From the NCBI RefSeq assembly GCF_035222275.1, contig NC_085881.1, positions 4,340,001-4,404,000 on the forward strand: a stretch of 64,000 nucleotides of DNA, given 5' to 3'. Every line of letters begins with the position of its first letter. The stretch's first letter is position 1. The DNA comes from Podospora bellae-mahoneyi. Lineage: Eukaryota > Ascomycota > Sordariomycetes > Sordariales > Podosporaceae. Below are positions 54,497 through 64,000 of the stretch, piece by piece. The notes under the pieces are model-generated. The model was not told the origin of the DNA and searched no databases. It was given only the letters and a program-made list of their open reading frames with translations. The position numbers were made by a program, and so were the translations under genes.

Positions 54497-57400
54497 CCTG
54501 CTGGACCCAACGATACTGGGCGCTCTTTCTGACGATCACTTGCCAATGGAACCAGCTGTATCGAAACTCGACAACATTCTTGCTATTTGTTCCTTTTAGG
54601 CCTCCACAGCATCAATTATTGCCCCTAGAATTACAGGACAGAGCGACCGGTCTCCTTGTGCATCGAAACGGCTTTGCCATCGAGTTATTGTAACAACAGT
54701 TGGCTTTTTTACCGACCAAGGGCTCCCTCCATTCAGGCATGAATTTTTCTTTCTTTGGTACCGCGCCTGCTCTGACTTTGGACAAGTTGTGCAACACTCT
54801 CATGAACGGGGCCAACAATAATCTCAAAAACCGGAAGCTGGGGAAACGATATGGGGGGCTAGCCTTTTTATTCAGCCTGTATATTTGTCATAGAGATTTC
54901 CAAATCGGGCTTTTCTTTCACCGGGTAAGAGAGGAAGTTTCTCTTGAAGTCAGGGGGCAAGGTTGGAAACCAGGCTGGTTTGGTCAGTGCGTTTGTTTTT
55001 CTTTTCTGTCCCCCCCCGTCACAAAGCTCGAGGATCTTACTTAGCTTTGGGGGTCTTTTTTTTTCATGTATTTTATGTAGCTTCCAACAAGGAAACGAAC
55101 TTTTGTATGATCTGGGTTGAGTCTCTTTGGCTGATGTTTTGTCATGGGGATGGGGAAGGTTTTCTTTTGTTTTGATGTGTTGTATGAATAGTACGTGATC
55201 ATAAGGGAGTTGGGTTGGGGGGTTCATGATGGGGTTTGGGACATATGGGGGATGGCGTGAATGCGGTGTGATTGAGGTATGTGTATGAACAGGATGAGAG
55301 TGCTGAAAAGCTTTGCATATGCGGGTTGGGGGGGAGGGGACGGATGCTCATAGTCTACTATACGAACAAACAATGCTACTTTTTTCTCTTGTACGTTTGG
55401 TGGCTTTGGATGGTGAAACTAGTTGTGTCTTGTTATAACTCAGGGTGGTTAATTCCCTAGGTATGATAGCCACACACGACAGGCAGCATAATTTCGCACT
55501 TCGACGCTTTCTCACGGCGGTTGATAGGTTCAATTTTCCTCATCATCGTTCTGCTCCGACTTCCGTTTCAACCTCTGCTGCTCGTAGATTATACTCAAGT
55601 GTGAGATTAGATCTGATGGACCCTGCTTCTTTCCGAGGGGGCATCATAGACGTGTTCAACACCGGGCCCGAAAGAAAGCTGTGATTATCACCACTAAAGG
55701 GCATACACATATCTATCTGTCTGCTTTGTGATATGCTATTTGCAACTGGCACCTCTCCGGATGCCTAGCTAGGCATGTATGTAGGCGCTGTCCATGTTGC
55801 TTGTAGGCAGTCCCTCTTCCATTCCCCAAAATCATCCGTGACGGTCCTTTAATATGCAAGGCTGCTCAGGTGGTTTCTGTGCTTAGACACCACCCCTGAC
55901 CCCCGCGTAAAGTGTCTTTTATCCTGCGAACTTTGCAGAAAGATTGCATGGTTGTCGCTTTGTTGAAAACGAGGTGCAGTAGGCAGTGGTGGTTGACTGA
56001 GCGCTATGGAATAAACACTTGAAGCCAAGGGTAATTATCTTAAAAAAAAAAAAAAAAAAAAAAAAAGGCTTGGATATCATTGCAATGCGTCCGCGCATAC
56101 AAACTAATCGCCATTGAGGGACAAAAGTGACCATTAAGTGAATTGTCCAAGTTCGTCCTAGCAATGATAGGATGAAAGGTGATAAATACCATCACATCAA
56201 CGTCACTTACACCACCCCATCACTGAATGCTGGATACTGGATGCCACCTACCACCCACCACCCACCGTAACAAAGAAGGATGCCCTCCAGAAGCAAACAC
56301 TAACGGCTCACCCGGCCGGGACTCCGGAGCAGGGTCATCAACGGGAGACTTACATACATTGGCGACCGGTGACGGTGCGGGGTACAGGCAAAAAGGAGGT
56401 CCGAGTCCCTCCCGCATTCTTGGGACTGGACCGACGACCAGGTTACAAGAGACACCACAAACCTTCTTAACTTGGGACGACAACCCCCATTTCATCCAAT
56501 TAACCAACCCCTTTCCATGGGCCAGTTTCGACGCCTGCACCCCCCCCCCTTCACCTGCAGGCCACAGGACATTCCTTCCCACACATTTTTCTACTGAAGA
56601 AAAAAGGCCTGAGCGCAAACAGAATGCATTCTGCAAAAGCAAGATATTATGATGACCGTTTTACCCATCTGATCGGTGGCGTTTGCCAACAACCGGCGCA
56701 CGGTTGCCATTCTTTTACCCATAAGCGGAAAAGTCCTCCGGGTGAGGCGTTCAATGGCTTCGGAGAACTGTTGACGCCGTTGAGCGGGTGGCTTGCCAGC
56801 TAGAACCAGGCACCTTGCTCTTTTCATTGCTGCGCACTGGGGATTTTCCAGCAAATTCCTTTTTTTGTGTACGAGCCGGCGCGAGGAACTAAGAATGTTA
56901 GTTCCTCGTGGTCGAGCATGGTTAAAAGGAAGCGGGTTCTTGGCCGTGTCTGAGCGTTAGGTCTAGGGGACCTCGCGAGGCGGATTGATTGGGTTGTGAT
57001 TCTTGGGAGTCCGTGCTTTGATATTGCTTCAACAAAAGTGAGGGGGATATAGGTTGCGCTGAGTTAAGCTCAACGGGGGCGCCAGAATGGCAGTGTTCTT
57101 GACACTGATTGCACCACCATCGGTGAAAGGCTGGCAGTGTTCTGTATGAGTGGTGATGGGTTGCTCAGTACAACTTACAAGCTCGCATAAGGCTGGCCGC
57201 CATATGACATGTAGGTTTGGCAACCAGCTCGCAGCTTCCGGAGCTGCCATACCAAGGCTCAGTCAGAAACTGGGTGTCGTATCCCTTCCAACCAGGCCTG
57301 CGGGAGAGTTGGTCTCTGCGAGAAGTGGCACGGGTGTCGGTTTCCATGCTGCAATACCTCGCTACCAGGCAATCAGAAAAGATTGCAACGCCGATATGTC

Positions 57401-59969
57401 GACAGAAGCCTGCCCGAAAGGAGGGCAGGAGCTCTGGTCTAGAGCTATTCGCCTAGGAAACTATCAGCACAGACACACACCCAAACTTTGGAGTGTTTGG
57501 AGGTAGGAGGGGTTGAACTTCCAATCTCTCTGCCGGCCGAGCTTTCCGATAGAATCTCGATGGAATGATGGGTTGCGTGGGGGTTTTTCTATCTCGCCTG
57601 TAGACGATGTGGTGAAGGGCGTGGTGAAGCACTCATCTCGTGAAGCAAGCGATGCTTGGAGTGTCGACTTGGCATCGGTTTTACCATGTGACGATGTATG
57701 TGGACGAGATCTGTAAATCTGAGGTTGAGGTGTGATGACTAGGACCAGGTCTCAAAACTCAAGTTTAGCAGCATCTTGACATGCGTGACAAGCTAAGAAC
57801 GCCGAAGAGCCAACCCCTGAGCCCTACGAACTCGTGGTCGATGCCCTCGACGCCACCGGGCATGCCGTGTGGTTGATGAAACAAATATTGGCAGCCTTGT
57901 CGACTACTTCGTACAAAACATCGATTACCCGTGTCGAGCTGGGCGAGAGGCATGTCGGGTAAAATATGATGAAGCATCTACCGGTGTTACAGACATCCGA
58001 AGTCGGATAATTGTAGATACGAATACTACTGCCCGTCTGTCTTCCTCGAGTCAACAAAGAATTGATGAAAGACTGCGAGACTCCGCACGCTAGCAACGGT
58101 TGGAGACAGTAGAACCCAAAAGTGGTTGGTGAAATGGTGATTGTCGTGAAGCCAGTCTGAGCGTGCAGGAGACGAGCCATGGTTGAGGACACAGAAAAAC
58201 CTGGGTCTTCACTGCAAGAACGGAGAAGCCATCTCAAAGCGGGGAACGCTAGCCGGGGTTGAAAACGGTCAACAGTCGAAACGGGTTTGGCTCACGTAAT
58301 GGTTGCCGGGGTGCCTGGTTAAGTGTGGAGTCCTCCCACGTGGTTGATGTGTTTCTCCCAACCTCAATTCGATCCATCTCTTTGCCATTTTGATGAGGGA
58401 GGTAACAATGGATCTGATATCTTGTTTGGCGGGTCGAGTTGAGCACCATCTGAACTGGTAGCTACGAAATACTTGGGTAATACCCTCTTTCCCCGAGTCA
58501 TTCAGACAGCCAGTTTGGACATCAACGCTTCGCTGGGAAACGTCAAAGCAAATGATGACCAGTGTGTCACAGCCCTCTTGCTCCCCTTTCACGACTCAGA
58601 TCGTAGCAAACGCCTGGGCAAACGATAGCGGCGAGGGCCTTTGGAAAGACACCGTCAAGTCCGTTTCTGTCGGGATATCCCAGCATCCCAATACAGCCTA
58701 GAATTCAGAAGTGTCAATCGAACACGGATGATGTTTGGCAATGGAAACAGGAAGCCGTCACATCCCACGACATACATACAATCCCGTACAACCGGCAAAA
58801 CGTGGTGTTTCCCTTCTTTTTATTCCATCCGATGGTTGATCATGCTGATGTCGAAGATACAGATAAGGCAGTTGTGAGCCTGAACGGAAAGCGACGTTTT
58901 CAACGCCAAGATGACTTGCAGGGTACCCGCAGGGTATGTCACCATCGGAAGTGGATCTTTCTGGGGGAGCTCTGGCACCCCTGCGAGAAAGAAAATGGGA
59001 ACCAAAGAACCACATCTTGGACTGGTAACAACCCCGCTTGTCGCTGTGTGTCGAGGTCTTCAGTCAAGCACCTGATAATTGTTGCAAAAGAAAACTGACC
59101 AGAATTGCAGATATCCTCCAGTATATGTAAGGTGTATTATGGGCGTACACGTACTTTCGGGAGCGGACCGAGCATGTCGCAGATTGCCTTTTCCTTCTCG
59201 TTTATCATCCGTACACAGCGTTGGGCTACCCACCTTATTTGACCTCTCAGCCAATCCTACGCCTTCACATCCGTGTCCATAAGCCATCTCTTCGTTTCTC
59301 TACAGGCAAGTATTTGTGCCAGTACCCATGGCCCCCTTTTGCCCAGCTTTTGTCTGCGTCATATGCAGATCGAGGGGCAACGATCCGTGGGAGAAGACAC
59401 GGTACAGTGGTGTACCCTTCCGTTCATCTAGACCGTCTTTTGCTTAGTGTTGCAACCCCTGGGATACAGCCAAGCCACCACGAAGCTGGCCTGGTTCGTG
59501 GTTGGGCCCTGCATGACATTTCTCCATGTCCTCTTCATGACGGCTTTGCATTCTGGCTAGCCGTTCTGGGATCAAGTAGGTGCTCCTTTTCGTCCGGGCT
59601 CCGTTTCTCTCCCAAGCTCTGGTTGAATACTTGAATCCCCACTATCCCTCTACACCTTCCTCGATTCCACTGTCCTGGGTCTCGCGATGGGAAGCTGGGT
59701 TCAACATCGCACACGGCCTTGTTGACCTCGCCAACATCTACGCCGATGCCAACACTCCGAAGCTTGTTTGATCACACTCACGCCAGCACTTCACTCTCAA
59801 CCCGAGGCAAACTCTACGCTTACTGACGACAAAGCCAGAGACCGGCGGGAGACAGTCACTTGGAAGATCTGATTAAAAGCCAGTCGTGCCCGGGAACACA
59901 ACTACATCGCGACGCCGTTGCTGTTCTTCAAACACTTCAGTTCGACTTCATGGTGCGCAAGTGATCGAG
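54497..59969. other. 5.5-kb gene-poor interval upstream of the GPCR gene
   Basis: No supported protein gene; the longest frames (for example 56227-56652 plus) lack domain similarity and overlap opposite-strand frames of equal length. It contains a 25-nt poly-A tract at 56042-56066 preceded by AATAAA. The last 1-2 kb probably holds the GPCR promoter and leader. No terminal repeats or reverse transcriptase similarity are visible. Confidence 0.35.
56042..56066 (+). repeat. 25-nt genomic poly-A tract preceded by AATAAA
   Basis: An uninterrupted A run starts 26 nt after AATAAA (56010-56015), the same layout as the tract at 23747. It is far from any called gene end. Confidence 0.7.
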
Positions 59970-61453
59970 ATGGCCGAAACAACCAATCCCCGGGCCGAGC
60001 TCCCGGTAGATGTGTTCAGCATCATTGAGCGCACCTGTTCCGTCTTTTCCCTCCTCGGCTCAGTCCTTGTGATTGGCACCTTTTGCGCCTCCAAAGCGTT
60101 CCATAAACCCATCAACCGTCTAGTATTCTATGCCTCGTTTGGCAATCTCATGACCAATGCTGCCACGTTGATGGCTCGGTCCTTCATCGCGAATCCAAGA
60201 TCGGCTGGCTGCCAATTCCAGGGATTTCTTATTCAAATGTACGTTTTTTTGGGGGGGAGAAAAGGACCTTACCATTCAGTTGCTGATTTGTCTCATCAGG
60301 TTTATGCCCGCTGATACATTTTGGACATTGGCCATGGCGGTCAATGTGTATTTGACCTTTTATTTCAAGTTTGATGGAACTCGGTTACGAAAGATGGAAA
60401 TCCCCTATCTTCTTTGCTGCTATGGGATTCCCTTCATCGTCGCCCTCACCTTCATCTTCATTGAGACCCCGGAAAAAGGCAAGATGTATGGGAACGCAAC
60501 GCTGTGGTGCTGGGTGAGCCCTAGGTGGGACATCTTCCGCATTGCGACGTTCTACGGACCGATCTGGTGAGTTGTTACCCAAGATCTCTCCCACTCGAAC
60601 CAAACACTAAGCGTTTCGGTCTTCTAGGATTGTTATTCTCATCACCTTTTTCATTTACATCCGCGCCGGCCGCGAAATCTACAAGAAACACAAGCAACTC
60701 CGTAACTTTAGCACCAGTCACCACGACCACGAGCCGATCACAGAGGACCCCTTCAGCTCGGTCAAGACCACCGAGGTTTCGGTTACCTCTGAAGTCATTG
60801 ACAAAAGTCTTGCAACCTTGGGCATCGTACAAAGCGGAAACGAACAACCGAAAGCACCGAATGCTGCCTACTCAGTTCACATATCATCTAACAAGCGAGC
60901 TCCCGAGCGGGACTCTTATGGCGATATACCGCCGACCACACAAACCAACATCACAATCGATCCTCCGACACGCAACGCCACCGCTGGGGCTAACCCGCTC
61001 CGCCGTCGAGCTGCCTATGAAGCCAACAATGCGACCTGGTCCTACACAAAGTGCTCCATCCTATTTTTCACCGCCATGCTTGTTACATGGATTCCTTCTA
61101 GCGCCAACCGCGTGTATTCTGTCGTCCATAGGGAACAAGCGTCGCTTCCACTTGAATACATGTCCGCCTTTGTGCTTCCTCTCCAAGGTTTTTGGAACGC
61201 CATCATCTACGTCGTCACATCGTGGAGAGCGTGTCAACTGCTGTGGGAGGATACCAAGGCCTGGTTTGGACACAAGGATCAGCATTCCCACGGCGATGGT
61301 TCCTTCCAGATGATGAGCAGCGGACGGAACGCATTCAAGAACAGCGACAAGACGTACGAGACAGAAAGCATGACGGAGTTGGCGGGGTCGGCATCACACG
61401 CCGAGGATCGGTCTCCCATTGAGCCACCTTCAAATACGCTGGGTCGAGATTGA
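59970..61453 (+). CDS. cAMP-receptor-like G-protein-coupled receptor (CrlA/GPR-1 type)
   Basis: Three exons (59970-60238, 60300-60566, 60628-61453), phase-consistent with GTACGT/GTGAGT donors, give 453 residues. Seven hydrophobic segments are seen: SVFSLLGSVLVIGTFC, RLVFYASFGNLMTNAATLMA, FWTLAMAVNVYLTFYFK, YLLCCYGIPFIVALTFIFIE, FRIATFYGPIWIVILITFFI, KCSILFFTAMLVTWIPSSAN and YMSAFVLPLQGFWNAIIYVV. A Cys in the second segment region (AGCQFQGFLIQM) and the WCWVSPRW motif before segment 5 are typical of Dictyostelium cAMP-receptor-like and fungal GPR-1/CrlA/GprH receptors. A long third intracellular loop (about 190-310) is Ser/Thr-rich and likely phosphorylated, as is the C-tail. Both introns split codons within membrane segments. 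The ligand is unknown. GPR-1 in Neurospora affects female fertility. Confidence 0.9.
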
Positions 61454-64000
61454 ACATGCTGCCATCATTTTTTGTTTCTTAATAGTATCGCCTTGATTGT
61501 TTTTTTGGCGTTAAGACTCGAAATACAGAGATTTTGGATATGGCCCAGGGCCTAATTCAGATGTATTCTATACAGCCACTTTTTGGCTGTTATTGCAAGA
61601 CAGCAGTTGCGCGGTGGTTCTGGGTAGCGGTGGGAAACGGGCTACGGAGAATTATACCCCTGGATTTTTCCTTGTTTTTTTTTTATGGTTCTTTTACAAT
61701 CACTTTATGACTTTTATATCTGTCATGTACACACGAGGTATGATGGGAACTCGAGTTACAGCTTTGATGCGACATCGAGTTCGGACTTTTCTTTATGTTT
61801 ATTTTGGATTAAACCTGAGACATTTTTGTCCTTCAAAAAGTTTCCAGGGGTTTGGGATATTTATGTCTCATAGTAATCGGGAGGGCTGGTAAAAGTCAAC
61901 TGGGATAAAATCAGGCAGTCCTGACCTCATAGCAATAGCTATGGAGTTTCAATGGATGCATTAGTTGGAATCTCTCACGCAGAGGTTGGATCATCTCTTA
62001 TTTGCAATCATTGCCTGCCGCTTTCTGAGGCCATCCCAGGTTCCAGATCCCTCAGTCAACCCGTGCCGCATCATCATGAACCACAGCGTCGCACGCAACA
62101 CGACGCTGACCACCTCCTGTCCAGGAACCCGGGGCCCTGCTGCGCCGCCCAACAGCAAACGAGAGCCTCATGACACAGTGGAATTAAGTTGCAATGATAC
62201 AGACCAGGAAATCGGTCTTTTCGGCTGCGAACTAGCACCACCAAGACTCAATAATTATCAATTGAAATCCTATTGTGTATGTACCCCTCTGCTACCTGCC
62301 TTGCCATATCACACTCATGAGACAGCCTTGTCTCGTCTCATCCTTGGCCTTCCATTCTTCTTTGCATCCCACGTTGCTTCTTTCTGCCTGCATACGGATG
62401 TCACTGATGGGCATGTTTGAAACACGATTCTGGTCACAAATCACACAAGGGCCTGGGTGCCGATCTCAGATCTTGATCGAACTTTACTTTTTGCTTTTAT
62501 GAGATGCGAATCAAACCCGCATGTCCCACCACACTGAGATTTCTTTTTTTTCCTTGTGTGTCTTCAAACGGCTTCGATCTTGTTTGTGCTTTTTGTGGCG
62601 GCAGGCTGCAGAGGAAATGTTCCGATCACTTTTGGGGGCGGGGAAGGCGCGGGGACATAGGATCGTGGTTTTGACTCTCGGCCGAGACACAAAAGAACTT
62701 GCAGATTTGTTCATGTCGTCAAATTGAATTGATCATAAAGAAAAAAATTGCAAAGGATAATAGTTGGTGTTGTGTTTGCTTGTGATGCTCGCGTTGTGCT
62801 TGCCGAGATAATTGACTATGACAAGATACACAAACTACTATTGCTATATGCCTTGCAAGAGGTTGTAGATCTGTTAGTGAGACATCACCTTACTCAACTC
62901 CACCCATACACCACTCACCACCCAGCCTCCAAACACGTTCGGGAACAAAAAAATTCCCAAGCCTGTGATTCATGACAGGTTGGCAACTTCGGCAGCGTCG
63001 AAACCATCCCGAGAAATCCCAGAAGCTTTTTTCTTTCCCGCCATAAGCGATAACCGCGGACTGGAAGCAACTGTTAAAAGCCTGATATTTTCTGACACAT
63101 CATCAATCCTCCAAATCCTACACATGTATGTATGTTCAGCTTCGAACAAAAAGAGCGCAATCTCACCATAATCATCAGATCATTCACCCATTTCGTCCTG
63201 CGGAGGACTTTCCAACCAAGCAATTTCTTCTTCCTTCTCTTTCCCCAATTCCACTGTAACCCTCACCCAAGAAAAGAAGCAACACACCAAAGTCTGGGGA
63301 AATCTGGCTCCAATCGCCGTTGTCTCCATCAAAGACCCCATAACGATGTCACGTTCCCCAGAGAACCCACTGCGGAAAGGCTCCGTTTGGGAGGATAGAA
63401 TCCATAATTTTATTCTGACCGCGCCGGCGAACTTGGTCTCTGGGAGTTGATCGCGGGGCAGGCGATGAGATGGCGAATTGATTTAAAGTAGATTCATATG
63501 CCTCTTGGCCTTTTTGGTTGACAAAACTCCTCGGCATCGTCGGATCACGATTCCCAGGTAATTTTGTCCCTCAGCTCTTCCTCTGGGTCTTGGTATCCGC
63601 GATGTTACTTCAGTCCAAAAACCCCACAACACCGTTTCTCTGACCGTTTTTTGAGGATGTAAAACTGTCGCACTTCCCCAATTCATCACCACCACCACCA
63701 CCATCAGGCAACCTATCTGCGACCTCCTTAAACGACCACACCACACCATCACTATAAACTTTGCATCTTTCCAGTCCGCTTCCGAATTTCCCATACCTGC
63801 CCTCCCCCTATCCCTCCTATTCTCCTGCGTCAAATCTGGCAGCTTACCTTTGCATCCAAATTACCCTGCTTGCTTTTGCTTGCTTGCTTGCGTTTCACCA
63901 GCCCAGCAGCAGCTGCTATATCCCACAGGAAGAGAGAGGGGCGAATGTTGTAAAACAACACACACTTCAGGTTCCCTTCCGCGGGGGATAGATTGATTAC
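61454..64000. other. 3' flank of the GPCR gene and gene-poor right end of the window
   Basis: About 2.5 kb with only short frames lacking similarity. A T-rich stretch near 61660-61690 follows the GPCR. No RNA gene or transposon feature is recognised, and a gene starting beyond the right edge may have its promoter here. Confidence 0.35.

Noticed and set aside
56227-56652. 141-codon frame on plus, with an opposite-strand 140-codon frame
   Set aside because: Mirror-image open frames indicate a low-stop composition, not a gene. No domain is seen.
57824-58237. 137-codon frame on minus in gene-poor DNA
   Set aside because: Composition is unlike a fungal protein, with no domain, and frames of similar length occur on the other strand.

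Overview
This window is nuclear DNA of a filamentous ascomycete, most likely a Sordariomycete and probably Sordariales. The evidence is the gene density (about 20 supportable protein genes in 64 kb), many short introns (about 50-130 bp) with GTAAGT/GTACGT donors and CTAAC/CTGAC-like branch sites, an intron-bearing tRNA-Arg, and a typical filamentous-fungal gene set. That set includes an AzgA-type purine permease, a cAMP-receptor-like GPCR, a DUF6590 protein and TigA/ERp38-type PDI. There is no sign of a secondary-metabolite cluster, a CRISPR array or an intact transposon.

Layout, left to right: the C-terminal end of an Hrd1-like ERAD ubiquitin ligase (1-605); a low-complexity region whose reading frame is interrupted (1283-4216); the Golgi/endosomal RING ligase Tul1/DscA (4596-7217, minus); HSBP1 (7785-8134); PDI of the TigA/ERp38 type ending in KDEL (8356-9512, minus); ribosomal protein eS29-type RPS29 (10111-10636); mitochondrial EF-Tu (11655-13100, minus); tRNA-Glu and intron-containing tRNA-Arg about 1 kb apart; an N2227/carnosine-N-methyltransferase-like gene (15523-16857) convergent with a short-chain dehydrogenase (16926-17830, minus); a HERP/Usa1-like ubiquitin-like membrane protein (18483-20790, minus) divergent from phosphatidylserine decarboxylase PSD1 (21704-23410); a nitroreductase (23884-24700, minus); and a diflavin-type FAD/NADPH reductase without an FMN domain (26223-28070, minus).

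Next come a gene-poor stretch, a seven-exon DUF6590 gene (31374-33292, minus), a proline-rich coiled-coil protein (35202-37202), a second gene-poor stretch with a tRNA-like pair of Pol III boxes, fibrillarin (40452-41906, minus) divergent from ribosomal protein uL22/L17 (42428-43430), UCH37/UCHL5 (44010-45063, minus), a ten-exon AzgA purine permease (45801-48652, minus), a disordered protein with a degenerate methyltransferase-like C-terminus (52219-54496), a 5.4-kb gene-poor interval, and a cAMP-receptor-like GPCR (59970-61453).

Two themes stand out. The first 21 kb is rich in ER/Golgi protein-quality-control genes: Hrd1-like, Tul1/DscA, ERp38 and HERP/Usa1-like. Ribosome-production genes also appear (RPS29, uL22, fibrillarin), and fibrillarin and uL22 share one short divergent promoter. 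Most splice models were assembled by hand from consensus splice sites and checked for phase consistency. The exception is 1283-4216, which cannot be resolved into one clean reading frame.
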